NCBI GenBank assembly: GCA_023423855.1
Contig: JAFAEU010000165.1
Coordinates: 1-5,316 of the forward strand
Length of the DNA: 5,316 nt
Reading direction: 5' to 3'
From: Pseudomonadota bacterium
Lineage (GTDB): Bacteria; Pseudomonadota; Gammaproteobacteria; Xanthomonadales; Xanthomonadaceae
The position numbers and the translations under genes are program-made. How positions within the stretch are numbered: the stretch's first letter is position 1; each line of letters starts with the position of its first letter. This document shows positions 1 through 5,316 of the stretch, piece by piece. Below the pieces are notes generated by a model. That model had not been told where the DNA came from, ran no database searches, and worked only from the letters and a program-made list of their open reading frames with translations.

Positions 1-152
1 GGCTCGGCGACCACCTGCACGATGCCCTCATGGTCGCGCAGGTCGATGAAGCAGACCCCGCCGAGGTTGCGGGCGACGTCGGCCCAGCCGCACAGGGTCA
101 CGGTCTGGCCGATCAACGTCTCGTCGATCAGGCCGCAGAAATGGGTACGCAT
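1..152 (-). CDS. aspS: Aspartyl-tRNA synthetase, N-terminal fragment (gene continues beyond left edge)
   Basis: AspRS charges tRNA-Asp (or tRNA-Asp/Asn in the non-discriminating form) with aspartate in the cytoplasm. Fifty complete codons are visible. The protein begins [20 protein letters not shown] and continues with [20 protein letters not shown] and [10 protein letters not shown]. This matches the N-terminal OB-fold anticodon-binding domain of bacterial AspRS: E. coli starts MRTEYCG and has the same VTLCGW, FIDMRDREGIVQV blocks. The ATG at 152-150 is the family's usual start and has a GGAG 10 nt upstream. The class II catalytic domain lies outside the window, so intactness and the discriminating/non-discriminating type cannot be judged. 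The gene is divergent from opgB, with a 353-bp spacer between the two starts. Confidence 0.96.
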   Translation of the reverse strand, partial: MRTHFCGLIDETLIGQTVTLCGWADVARNLGGVCFIDLRDHEGIVQVVAE

Positions 153-162
153 GGAACGGGGA

Positions 163-166
163 CTCC
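163..166 (-). promoter_or_regulatory. Shine-Dalgarno of aspS
   Basis: Reading leftward, GGAG stands 10 nt before the aspS ATG (152-150). It is the only purine-rich anti-SD match close to that start and supports it. Confidence 0.6.
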
Positions 167-206
167 GGGGAAGCGGGCCGGCGGGCCGGCAAACGTGCAA
201 GTTTAA

Positions 207-232
207 GGGGCTTGGGGGCGGGTGCGGAGGGG
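207..232 (+). other. G-rich tract fitting the G-quadruplex pattern
   Basis: Four G runs (207-210, 214-218, 220-222, 229-232) are separated by loops of 3, 1 and 6 nt. This satisfies the G3+N1-7 rule. Further G runs follow at 241-243 and 247-249. The G-rich strand is the plus strand, which is the template strand for aspS. Formation in the cell is not shown by sequence alone. Confidence 0.4.
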
Positions 233-276
233 ATGGAGGCGGGTGAGGGAGCCAAAAGCGGCTGCTCCTGCCCCCT

Positions 277-357
277 CCCCCGCTTGCGGGGGTGAGGATG
301 GCCCGCTTGCGCGGCATCGCCGCGCGGGTCGTCCGAACGACCGGCGCGCTGCGCCGG
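277..357. repeat. Cluster of short GC palindromes upstream of opgB
   Basis: Four perfect stems lie within 81 bp. They are CCCCCGC/GCGGGGG with a TT centre (277-292), GCGCGGC/GCCGCGC with loop ATC (309-325), GGTCGT/ACGACC with loop CCGA (327-342), and CCGGCGC/GCGCCGG with loop GCT (341-357). A fifth stem, GGGGC/GCCCC, is at 376-390. The first resembles the CTCCC-CGCTTGCG-GGGAG palindromes scattered through proteobacterial intergenic DNA; that family resemblance is from memory. None is followed by a T run, so rho-independent termination is not supported. They lie in the probable opgB 5' leader. Confidence 0.5.
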
Positions 358-505
358 GCCGGACGGGCTGGGATGGGGGCCAGCAGCCCCGGCGTTTCAG
401 GGACGTCGACGCCACATTCAGCAAGATGACAGCACTGTGTCAGCCTGGCCCGATCCAGCCCGTCCGGGCATCGCGCCCGTTCCCGCCATCCGAGACCCGC
501 GCCGC

Positions 506-2623
506 ATGCCGACGATCCTGTTGCTGTCGCTGATCCTGCTGGCCTACCTGCTGGTGGCCTCCGAGAAACTGGCCTGGGCCAAGGCCGCGCTGCTGTCGCT
601 GCTGCTGCTGGCGCTCAGCGCCTGGTGGCTGGTGGACCGCCTCAGCGGCAATGGCATCGACGCGGCCACGCTGTACCACCTGCAGGCCGGCATGCCGGGC
701 GCGGGGATCGGCGACTTCAGCGGCTACATCGCGCAGTTCGCCGGCCTGGTGCTGCTGTCGCTGCTGCCGCTGGCGCTGGTACCCCTCCTGCGCGGGCGCC
801 TGCAGGGTTTCCGCCGGCGGCACCCCGTGCCGGCGGTCAGCGCCACCTTCGTCGCCGCCTTCGTGGCCGCGGTCCTCGCCAGCCCGCTCTACGTCGACGC
901 CAAGCGCCTGCACCGGCAGCTGGCCCCGGCCGACGCCGAGGGCGTCGCCGCCGAGTACCGGCCGCCGGCGGGCGAGCTGGCGCGGCGCCGGAACATCGTC
1001 TGGATCTACGCCGAAAGTCTGGAGCGCACCTATCTCGACGAGACCGTCTTCCCCGGGCTGATGCCCAACATCGCGCGGCTCGCACGGGAAGGGATCGACT
1101 TCCGCGACATCGGCTCGACCGAGGGCGCCAGCTGGACGATCGCCGGGCTGGTCGCGTCGCAGTGCGGCGTGCCGCTCACCACCGCGCGCGGCGACGAGAA
1201 CAGCCTGGGCCGGATGCGCGAATTCCTGCCCGGCGCCCATTGCCTCGGCGACTACCTGCAGGCGCAGGGCTACCGCAACCTGTTCCTGGGCGGCGCCGAC
1301 GCCGGGTTCGCCGCCAAGGGCCGCTTCCTGGAGCGCCACGGCTTCGACGAGGTGCGCGACTTCGCCCACTACCGCGGCGCGGGCATCGCCGCGCGACACT
1401 TCTCCAACTGGGGCCTCCACGACGACGTCCTGCTCGACGACGCCTTCGACACCTTCATGACGCTCTCGGCCGCCGGCGCGCCGTTCATGCTCAACGCGCT
1501 GACGATGGACACCCACCACCCGGCCGGGCACCTGCCGGTCGCCTGCCGCGATACGCGCTACGACAGCGCGCTCGGCGACATCGGCCTGCTGCACGCGCTC
1601 AAGTGCACCGACGTGCTGGTCTCGCGGCTGGTCGACCGCATCCGCGCCAGCCCCTACGCCGACGACACCCTGATCGTGCTTGCCTCCGACCACCTGGCGA
1701 TGCCCAACCACCTCAGCCACGTGCTCGAAGGCATGCGCCGTGAGAACCTGCTGCTGTTCCTCGCCCCGGGCCTCGAACCGCGGCAGCTGACCGTCCCCGG
1801 CACCACGCTCGACTCCGGCGCGACCCTGCTGTCGCTGCTCGACCCCGCCCAGACCGCACTCGGCTTCGGCCGCTCGCTGCTGGCCCCGGAGGCCGCGGCC
1901 AGCGCCACCCGCGCGGCATTGAGCGACGACGGCGCCGGCTTCGCGCCCTACCTCGCCTACGCCCGCAACCTGTGGGCCGGCGGCGACGTGCGCACCCTGC
2001 GCATCGACGGCGACCAGCTCCGGATCGGCCTGCAGCACGTCAAGCCGCCGGTGATGATCGAATACGACGAGGAGTGGGGCCTGGGCTCGATCACGATGGA
2101 GGACGCCCCGCGCCAGTTCGGCATCGACGATCCGGCCAACGTGCGCGCCTACGTCGACCGCTGCCCCGCCTTCGACGAGGACGACCTGCGCGGCGAATGG
2201 TGCGCGCTGCTGGTCGATGGTCGCGGCAACATGAAGCTGTTCGCCGACACCGACCTGCAGCAGGGCGTGCGCGTCGACACCCCGCTCGACGCCGCGACCG
2301 GCCCGCGCCCGCGGCCGCGGCGCGCGATCACGCTCAACGAATCGGGGACCCTGGTCGCCGGCCAGTACCAGCTGCGGCTGCGCCCGCGTGCCCTGCCCAG
2401 CCACGGGTTCTGGCTGGAAGCGGTGTCGTCCGACGGGCGCGTGGTGCATGCGCGCCAGTGGATCCGCCCCGGGGACAGCATGCAGGGGCGGTCGATCCGC
2501 CTGCCGGTGGGTCTCGACGTCGGGGTCGACGACCTGCAGATCCGCGCCTGGCTGGACTGGGCCGAATACATGGAACTCGACAGCGTGGCGATGGTGCGCA
2601 CGCGGATGCCGTCGCGGTCCTGA
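506..2623 (+). CDS. opgB: Phosphoglycerol transferase I (OPG/MDO-modifying, LTA-synthase/sulfatase-like fold)
   Basis: OpgB transfers sn-1-phosphoglycerol from phosphatidylglycerol to osmoregulated periplasmic glucans at the periplasmic face of the inner membrane. The protein is 705 aa (E. coli OpgB is about 763). Hydrophobic segments at about 2-19, 23-44, 73-95 and 107-128 form the anchor. A metal-dependent alkaline-phosphatase-superfamily domain follows: IYAESLERT (E170 as likely metal ligand), [13 protein letters not shown] (T211 as likely nucleophile), TMDTHHP (about 333-339) and ASDHLAM (D395/H396 as ligands). Residues from about 515 carry an OpgB-type C-terminal region ([19 protein letters not shown]). 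The frame stays open upstream to a GTG at 437, but the ATG at 506 puts the first membrane helix at residue 2 and matches my recollection of Xanthomonas OpgB. Neither start has a good SD; only GAGA (492-495) lies 10 nt before the ATG. The gene runs against its neighbours and appears monocistronic. Confidence 0.93.
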   Translation: MPTILLLSLILLAYLLVASEKLAWAKAALLSLLLLALSAWWLVDRLSGNGIDAATLYHLQAGMPGAGIGDFSGYIAQFAGLVLLSLLPLALVPLLRGRLQGFRRRHPVPAVSATFVAAFVAAVLASPLYVDAKRLHRQLAPADAEGVAAEYRPPAGELARRRNIVWIYAESLERTYLDETVFPGLMPNIARLAREGIDFRDIGSTEGASWTIAGLVASQCGVPLTTARGDENSLGRMREFLPGAHCLGDYLQAQGYRNLFLGGADAGFAAKGRFLERHGFDEVRDFAHYRGAGIAARHFSNWGLHDDVLLDDAFDTFMTLSAAGAPFMLNALTMDTHHPAGHLPVACRDTRYDSALGDIGLLHALKCTDVLVSRLVDRIRASPYADDTLIVLASDHLAMPNHLSHVLEGMRRENLLLFLAPGLEPRQLTVPGTTLDSGATLLSLLDPAQTALGFGRSLLAPEAAASATRAALSDDGAGFAPYLAYARNLWAGGDVRTLRIDGDQLRIGLQHVKPPVMIEYDEEWGLGSITMEDAPRQFGIDDPANVRAYVDRCPAFDEDDLRGEWCALLVDGRGNMKLFADTDLQQGVRVDTPLDAATGPRPRPRRAITLNESGTLVAGQYQLRLRPRALPSHGFWLEAVSSDGRVVHARQWIRPGDSMQGRSIRLPVGLDVGVDDLQIRAWLDWAEYMELDSVAMVRTRMPSRS

Positions 2624-2659
2624 GGCGGGAACGCTCGATCCCTACGTTCACGGGCCGGG

Positions 2660-2689
2660 CGTCCGCATCTGCCGGCGCCTGGGCGGACG
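2660..2689 (+). other. Hairpin downstream of opgB, possible 3'-end structure
   Basis: CGTCCGC (2660-2666) pairs perfectly with GCGGACG (2683-2689) across a 16-nt loop, 37 nt after the opgB stop. No T tract follows, so it is not a canonical intrinsic terminator; it could protect the 3' end or be chance in GC-rich DNA. Confidence 0.3.
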
Positions 2690-2713
2690 GCCTCGCCGGG
2701 GAACACCGATAGG

Positions 2714-2732
2714 TCATTCCGAGCGCAGCGAG
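2714..2732 (+). repeat. Possible dispersed repeat motif (TCATTCCGAGCGCAGCGAG)
   Basis: The motif resembles a sequence I recall recurring in intergenic DNA of various bacteria (CATTCCGAGCGCAGCGAGGAAT). Only one copy is present here, so repeat status cannot be shown from this window. Confidence 0.25.
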
Positions 2733-2764
2733 AAGCGCCTTGCAACGGGCGAAGCCGGCCAGCC

Positions 2765-2788
2765 GTAGGTCGGCCCTACGCGGCCGAC
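2765..2788 (+). repeat. REP unit, left copy
   Basis: The unit is GTAG (2765-2768), stem GTCGGCC (2769-2775), loop CTACGC (2776-2781) and stem GGCCGAC (2782-2788). All seven stem pairs are Watson-Crick. Confidence 0.8.
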
Positions 2789-2811
2789 GCTTTGGCCGCC
2801 GACGACCTTGC

Positions 2812-2835
2812 GTCGGGGGCGTAGCCCCGACCTAC
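2812..2835 (-). repeat. REP unit, right copy (inverted), overlapping the fmdB-like stop codon
   Basis: Read on the minus strand it is GTAG (2835-2832), stem GTCGGGG, loop CTACGC and stem CCCCGAC. It differs from the left unit at two stem positions on each side, and pairing is kept in both copies. The TAG inside its GTAG is the stop codon of the neighbouring minus-strand gene. Confidence 0.8.
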
Positions 2836-3161
2836 GGCTCGGTGCGCGCCGGCGCCGGGGTTTCGGCGGGCTTGGCGGCCGGCTTGGCCGCCTCCGCGGA
2901 CGATCCCTCGCCACCCTTCGACTCGTCGCCCTTCGACGCGCCCTCCCCGCCCTCGGCGAGGTTGCGCTTCTTGTCGCCGTCCTTCTTGAAGTCGGTTTCG
3001 TACCAGCCGCCGCCGGCGAGCCGGAACGCCGGCGCCGTCAGCTGGCGCTTCACCGACGCGGCGGCGCAGGACGGGCAGGTCTGGGGATCGGGATCCGACA
3101 GCTTCTGCAGCTTGTCGAAACGGTGGCCGCAGGCGGTGCATTCGAAGGCGTAGATCGGCAT
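2832..3161 (-). CDS. FmdB-family zinc-ribbon protein
   Basis: A 109-aa protein with an N-terminal FmdB-type zinc ribbon: MPIYAFECTACGHRFDKLQK gives C8-x2-C11 and QTCPSC gives C29-x2-C32, four likely Zn ligands. The downstream block GGGWYETDFK (50-59) is also typical of the family. Residues 60-109 are low-complexity (Lys, Glu, Gly, Ala, Pro) and probably disordered. Family members are called 'regulatory protein FmdB', but the biochemical role of most is unknown, so a DNA-binding function should not be assumed. Genes of this family often lie beside aspS in proteobacteria; here opgB separates them. The ATG at 3161-3159 starts exactly at the conserved MPIYxFxC, but no good SD precedes it. The gene lies 101 bp after the lipoprotein gene, possibly co-transcribed. 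Its TAG stop falls within a REP unit. Confidence 0.88.
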   Translation of the reverse strand: MPIYAFECTACGHRFDKLQKLSDPDPQTCPSCAAASVKRQLTAPAFRLAGGGWYETDFKKDGDKKRNLAEGGEGASKGDESKGGEGSSAEAAKPAAKPAETPAPARTEP

Positions 3162-3262
3162 GGCGCGGAAGAGAAGAACGTCTGGGCGGAAAGGCGGCTC
3201 CAGTGTGGGGCCCGGCTCCGTGGATTCAAGGGATCAAGGCCGCTCCCGGCGGGCGGCGGGCC

Positions 3263-3943
3263 TCAGTGGCCCCAGGGCGTCGGCGGCAGCTCGACCGGCG
3301 CGGTGAGGTCGAACTCGACCTTGAACTCGCGGCCGCCCGGGCGCGTGAGTTCGTACAGGAAGCGCTGGCCCGGCTCGACCTCCATCGCCCAGGTGTTGGT
3401 CACCGAGGCGTTGAGCCCTTCGCGCTCGAACATCGCGATCGACTCGGCGTCGACCGGGAATTCCTGGCGCACGGCGGTGCCGGCGCCGGCGGTGTCGCCG
3501 CCGTACATCGTGACCGCGTCGTCGCTGCCGTCCTCGTGGCGGTGGTCGTGCTTCAGGCGCAGGCCCGTCGCCGTGCGGGTGATGACCCAGGTGCGCGAAT
3601 GGTCGTCGCCGACATGGAACGGCACCTGCAGTTCATTCGCCGGGTCATCGCAGCCGCGCACGTGCATGACCAGGGGCTTGCCCTCGAAGGCGTCGGGCTC
3701 GGGCGACTTCGGCGCGTTGGCGGTGATGCGGCCGGCGAACGCCTGCCCGCAGTGGCGGGCGAGCGCGGCGAGGAAGGCGTCGGCGGGCGCATCCGCCTCG
3801 GCGGCGGGCTCGAAGCCCTCGGCCGCGGCATCGGCCTGGGCGGCGGCGTTGTTGCCCGCGCTGTCGCCGTCGTTGATGCGGATGCAGGCGGACAGCGCGA
3901 CGCAGAGCGTGGTCAGCGAGAGTATGTGGAGTGTGGTCTTCAT
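3263..3943 (-). CDS. Uncharacterised exported lipoprotein
   Basis: A 226-aa protein with a lipoprotein signal peptide: MKTT, a hydrophobic core (5-17) and lipobox LSAC with C20 as the lipidated cysteine. Residue +2 is Ile, not Asp, so Lol sorting to the outer membrane is expected (inference). An Ala/Asp/Glu-rich linker (about 27-56) leads to a compact domain. That domain has HCGQAFAGRI (64-73), GKPLVMHVRGC (89-98), a His/acid-rich KHDHRHEDGSDD (131-142) followed by AVTMYGGDT, and a C-terminal beta-rich stretch ending FKVEFDLTAPV. C65 and C98 could form a disulfide. I recall similar HDHRHEDG...YGGDT blocks in unannotated exported proteobacterial proteins but cannot name a family or function. 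The ATG at 3943-3941 is supported by an SD 5 nt upstream and by the signal peptide. It lies between yheS and the fmdB-like gene on the same strand, with gaps of 235 and 101 bp. Confidence 0.85.
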   Translation of the reverse strand: MKTTLHILSLTTLCVALSACIRINDGDSAGNNAAAQADAAAEGFEPAAEADAPADAFLAALARHCGQAFAGRITANAPKSPEPDAFEGKPLVMHVRGCDDPANELQVPFHVGDDHSRTWVITRTATGLRLKHDHRHEDGSDDAVTMYGGDTAGAGTAVRQEFPVDAESIAMFEREGLNASVTNTWAMEVEPGQRFLYELTRPGGREFKVEFDLTAPVELPPTPWGH

Positions 3944-3948
3944 CGGGG

Positions 3949-3954
3949 CACCTT
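3949..3954 (-). promoter_or_regulatory. Shine-Dalgarno of the lipoprotein gene
   Basis: AAGGTG on the minus strand stands 5 nt before the ATG (3943-3941) and fixes the start that gives a complete lipoprotein signal peptide. Confidence 0.6.
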
Positions 3955-3984
3955 AGAGCATTTCGACCCGGATGTTTACGTTTC

Positions 3985-4070
3985 CGTCGTCCCCGCGAAG
4001 GCGGGGACCCAGCGTCTTTAGCTTTGAAATCAACAACAAAGACACTGGATCCCCCTTCGCGGGGATAACG
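3985..4070. repeat. Second inverted palindrome doublet (MITE/REP-like)
   Basis: The left arm (3985-4019, CGTCGTCCCCGCGAAG then GCGGGGACCCAGCGTCTTT) and the reverse complement of the right arm (4038-4070) agree at 29 of 33 aligned positions, with one 2-nt gap. The left arm folds on itself as GTCCCCGC/GCGGGGAC around loop GAAG (3989-4008). The right arm folds as ATCCCC/GGGGAT (4049-4066). An 18-nt AT-richer spacer separates the arms. The sequence resembles the widespread intergenic repeat with core TCCCGCGAA-GCGGGAATCCAGTG, from memory. It lies between two minus-strand genes, yheS and the lipoprotein gene, and could act as an RNA stem between them. Confidence 0.75.
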
Positions 4071-4178
4071 AGATGTAGGCATGGGTACCAAGGAATGTTC
4101 TCGCCCACGAAGATCGGGCGCTGCAATCCGTGGAGCAAGGTGAGTCCGCGAGAAAGGCACCGCACCTGCAGTTGGTCC

Positions 4179-5316
4179 TCAGCCGTAGAGCGCGAGCAGT
4201 TCCGTCTCCGCCTCGTCGAGCTGCGCGCGCAGCGCCGCCTGCCGCTGCCCGAGCTCGGCGATCCTGTTGCCGTCCGAATAGGTGGCCGGATCGGCCAGTT
4301 CGGCTTCGATCCCCGCCAGCGCCTGCTCCAGCTCGGCCACGCGTGCCTCGGCCCTGCCGAGCTTGTGCGGGTTGGCCTTCGGCGGCGGCTTCGCCGGCTC
4401 CGGCGCGGCGGCCTTCGGCATCGCCGGCGCGCGTGCCTGCTCGCCCGCCGGGCGCGAGCGCAGCCACGCTGCGTATTCGTCGAGGTCGCCGTCGAACGGC
4501 TTCACCACGCCATCGGACACGCGCCAGAAGCTGTCGCTGACCAGGCCGATGAGGTGGCGGTCGTGCGAGACCAGCACGATCGCGCCGTCAAAATCGCTCA
4601 GCGCCTCGGCCAGCGCCTCGCGCATGTCGAGGTCGAGGTGGTTGGTGGGTTCGTCGAGCAGCAGCACGTTCGGCTGCTTCCACGCGATCAGCGCCAGCGC
4701 CAGCCGCGCGCGTTCGCCGCCGGAGAAGCCGTCGATGCTCTCGAACGCGCGGTCGCCGGGGAAATACCACTTGCCGAGGAAGTCGCGGAAGGCTTGCGTC
4801 GGCATGTCCGGCGACAGGTCGCGCAGGTGGTCGATGGGCGAGGCGCCCGCGCGCAGCGATTCCACCGTGTGCTGGGCGAAATAGCCGATGCGCAGGTCGG
4901 GATGCGCGTAGCGCTCGCCGTCGAGCAGCGGCAATTCGCCGACCAGCGACTTGACCAGCGTCGACTTGCCCGCGCCATTGGGGCCAAGCAGGCCGATGCG
5001 GTCGCCCGCCTCGAGGCCGAAACCCACGTTGTGCAGGATGCATGTGTCGCGGCCGTAGCCGCAGACGCCATCATTGATCCGCAGCAGCGCGTGCGGCAGC
5101 CGCAATGGCGCCGGGAAATCGATGCGGAACTCGCGCTCGGCGCGCACCGCCTCGGTGCCGGCGAGCTTGGCCAGCCGCTTCATGCGGCTCTGCGCCTGCC
5201 GCGCCTTGCTGGCCTTGGCCTTGAAGCGGTCGATGAACTTCTGCAGGTGGGCGCGCTCGGCCTGCTCCTTCTCGTGCGCGATCTGCTGCTGGCGCAGGTG
5301 CTCGGCGCGCTGGCGC
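4179..5316 (-). CDS. yheS: ABC-F family ATPase, YheS-like, C-terminal part (gene continues beyond right edge)
   Basis: ABC-F proteins are soluble twin-ATPase proteins that act on ribosomes at the E site rather than as transporters; YheS is one of the common proteobacterial paralogues. The open frame runs off the right edge, leaving 378 codons; E. coli YheS is about 637 aa. Visible in order (numbering from the first full codon) are the charged inter-domain linker (about 1-55, with HLQKFIDRFKAKASKARQAQ, close to E. coli HLQSYIDRFRAKATKAKQAQ), then ATPase domain 2. That domain has Walker A GPNGAGKST (111-119), signature FSGGERARL (197-205), Walker B LLLLDEPTNHLDLD with catalytic E222, and switch SHDRH (250-254). 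The tail is a Pro/Ala-rich hinge and a C-terminal coiled coil with helix AELEQALAGIEAELADP. All ATPase residues of this half are intact. The ATG at 5183 is internal, not the start. The gene is upstream of the lipoprotein gene on the same strand. Confidence 0.93.
   Translation of the reverse strand, partial: RQRAEHLRQQQIAHEKEQAERAHLQKFIDRFKAKASKARQAQSRMKRLAKLAGTEAVRAEREFRIDFPAPLRLPHALLRINDGVCGYGRDTCILHNVGFGLEAGDRIGLLGPNGAGKSTLVKSLVGELPLLDGERYAHPDLRIGYFAQHTVESLRAGASPIDHLRDLSPDMPTQAFRDFLGKWYFPGDRAFESIDGFSGGERARLALALIAWKQPNVLLLDEPTNHLDLDMREALAEALSDFDGAIVLVSHDRHLIGLVSDSFWRVSDGVVKPFDGDLDEYAAWLRSRPAGEQARAPAMPKAAAPEPAKPPPKANPHKLGRAEARVAELEQALAGIEAELADPATYSDGNRIAELGQRQAALRAQLDEAETELLALYG

Larger units (their letters stand above)
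153..505. other. Divergent aspS/opgB spacer, no gene
   Basis: This 353-bp stretch must contain the 5' ends of two divergent transcripts. I find no convincing protein gene: the short open frames here are arginine/proline-rich with no recognisable domain. It holds an 8-bp tandem repeat (GCGGGCCG twice, 173-188), a small AT-richer patch with the near-palindrome AAACGTGCAAGTTT (191-204), a G-rich tract (207-249), and a run of GC hairpins (277-390). No clear -10/-35 pair is visible for either gene, as is common in high-GC DNA. Confidence 0.7.
2761..2839. repeat. REP doublet / REPIN-like inverted repeat of two GTAG palindromes
   Basis: A perfect 13-bp inverted repeat (AGCCGTAGGTCGG at 2761-2773, complement at 2827-2839) encloses two head-to-head 24-nt units. 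Each unit reads GTAG, then a 7-bp stem, then the loop CTACGC, then the returning stem, and 23 bp separate the units. This is the layout of SMAG-type REPs of Stenotrophomonas and of REPINs mobilised by RAYT transposases; the family link is established knowledge applied by resemblance. The element sits between the convergent opgB and fmdB-like genes, the usual REP location, where it could shape 3' ends or limit read-through. Confidence 0.8.

Noticed and set aside
191..206. AAACGTGCAAGTTT near-palindrome and nearby TTAAAC as an aspS operator/-10 box
   Set aside because: The match is imperfect (inner G/A mismatch), there is no plausible -35 at the right spacing, and there is only one site.
222..533. 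Short open frames in the aspS/opgB spacer on both strands
   Set aside because: They run through hairpins and low-complexity GC DNA, lack an SD and resemble no protein I know.
625..1743. Long plus-strand frame overlapping opgB
   Set aside because: An Arg/Pro/Ala-rich shadow of opgB in another frame with no recognisable motif.
440..2449. 669-codon open frame on the minus strand opposite opgB
   Set aside because: Its translation is Val/Ala/Gly/Arg/Gln-rich with no domain, as expected for the antisense of a gene with GC-biased third positions. The plus strand encodes a convincing OpgB.
506..2623. Calling opgB a sulfatase or lipoteichoic acid synthase
   Set aside because: The fold is shared, but the OpgB-specific [23 protein letters not shown] and C-terminal [14 protein letters not shown] blocks point to phosphoglycerol transferase I of a Gram-negative bacterium.
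2808..3956. Long plus-strand frames over the fmdB-like and lipoprotein genes (also 3203-4021)
   Set aside because: They are antisense to two genes with clear zinc-ribbon and lipobox features and have no coherent domains of their own.
2761..4070. CRISPR array
   Set aside because: The repeats are inverted pairs of two different families, not evenly spaced direct repeats with unique spacers, and no cas genes are present.
4103..4127. CGCCC...GGGCG stem as a terminator of the yheS-like gene
   Set aside because: It has only five pairs with a 9-nt loop and no T tract downstream in the direction of transcription.
4179..5316. Antibiotic-resistance ABC-F or a transporter ATPase
   Set aside because: The linker and C-terminal domain match housekeeping YheS, and no membrane-domain partner is encoded nearby.

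Overview
The window is GC-rich chromosomal DNA. The encoded proteins (AspRS N-terminus, OpgB, YheS-like ABC-F protein) resemble those of the Xanthomonadaceae/Lysobacteraceae (Xanthomonas, Lysobacter, Luteimonas type). The recalled Xanthomonas OpgB aligns almost without gaps, including its N-terminus. The family assignment is from memory of these proteins, not from a search.

Layout, left to right. (1) The first 50 codons of aspS, minus strand, running off the left edge. (2) A 353-bp divergent spacer (153-505) with a G-rich tract and closely packed hairpins. (3) opgB, plus strand (506-2623), a complete membrane-anchored phosphoglycerol transferase of osmoregulated periplasmic glucan modification. 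(4) A convergent spacer (2624-2831) holding an inverted pair of 24-nt 'GTAG' palindromes, a REP doublet/REPIN resembling the SMAG repeats of Stenotrophomonas. (5) A minus-strand FmdB-type zinc-ribbon gene (2832-3161) whose TAG stop lies inside the GTAG of the right-hand palindrome. (6) A minus-strand gene for an uncharacterised lipoprotein (3263-3943). (7) A 235-bp spacer with a second, unrelated inverted-repeat doublet (3985-4070). (8) The C-terminal 378 codons of a YheS-like ABC-F ATPase, minus strand, running off the right edge.

The genes are mainly housekeeping or envelope genes and do not form an obvious pathway: tRNA charging (aspS), ribosome-associated ABC-F ATPase (yheS), periplasmic glucan decoration (opgB), a lipoprotein and a small zinc-ribbon protein. 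All except opgB are read leftward. opgB sits in opposite orientation between the fmdB-like gene and aspS, two genes that are often neighbours in proteobacteria.

I see no new defence, mobile or biosynthetic system. The most interesting signals are the two different inverted palindrome doublets, one with compensatory stem changes and an overlap with a stop codon, and the unassigned lipoprotein.
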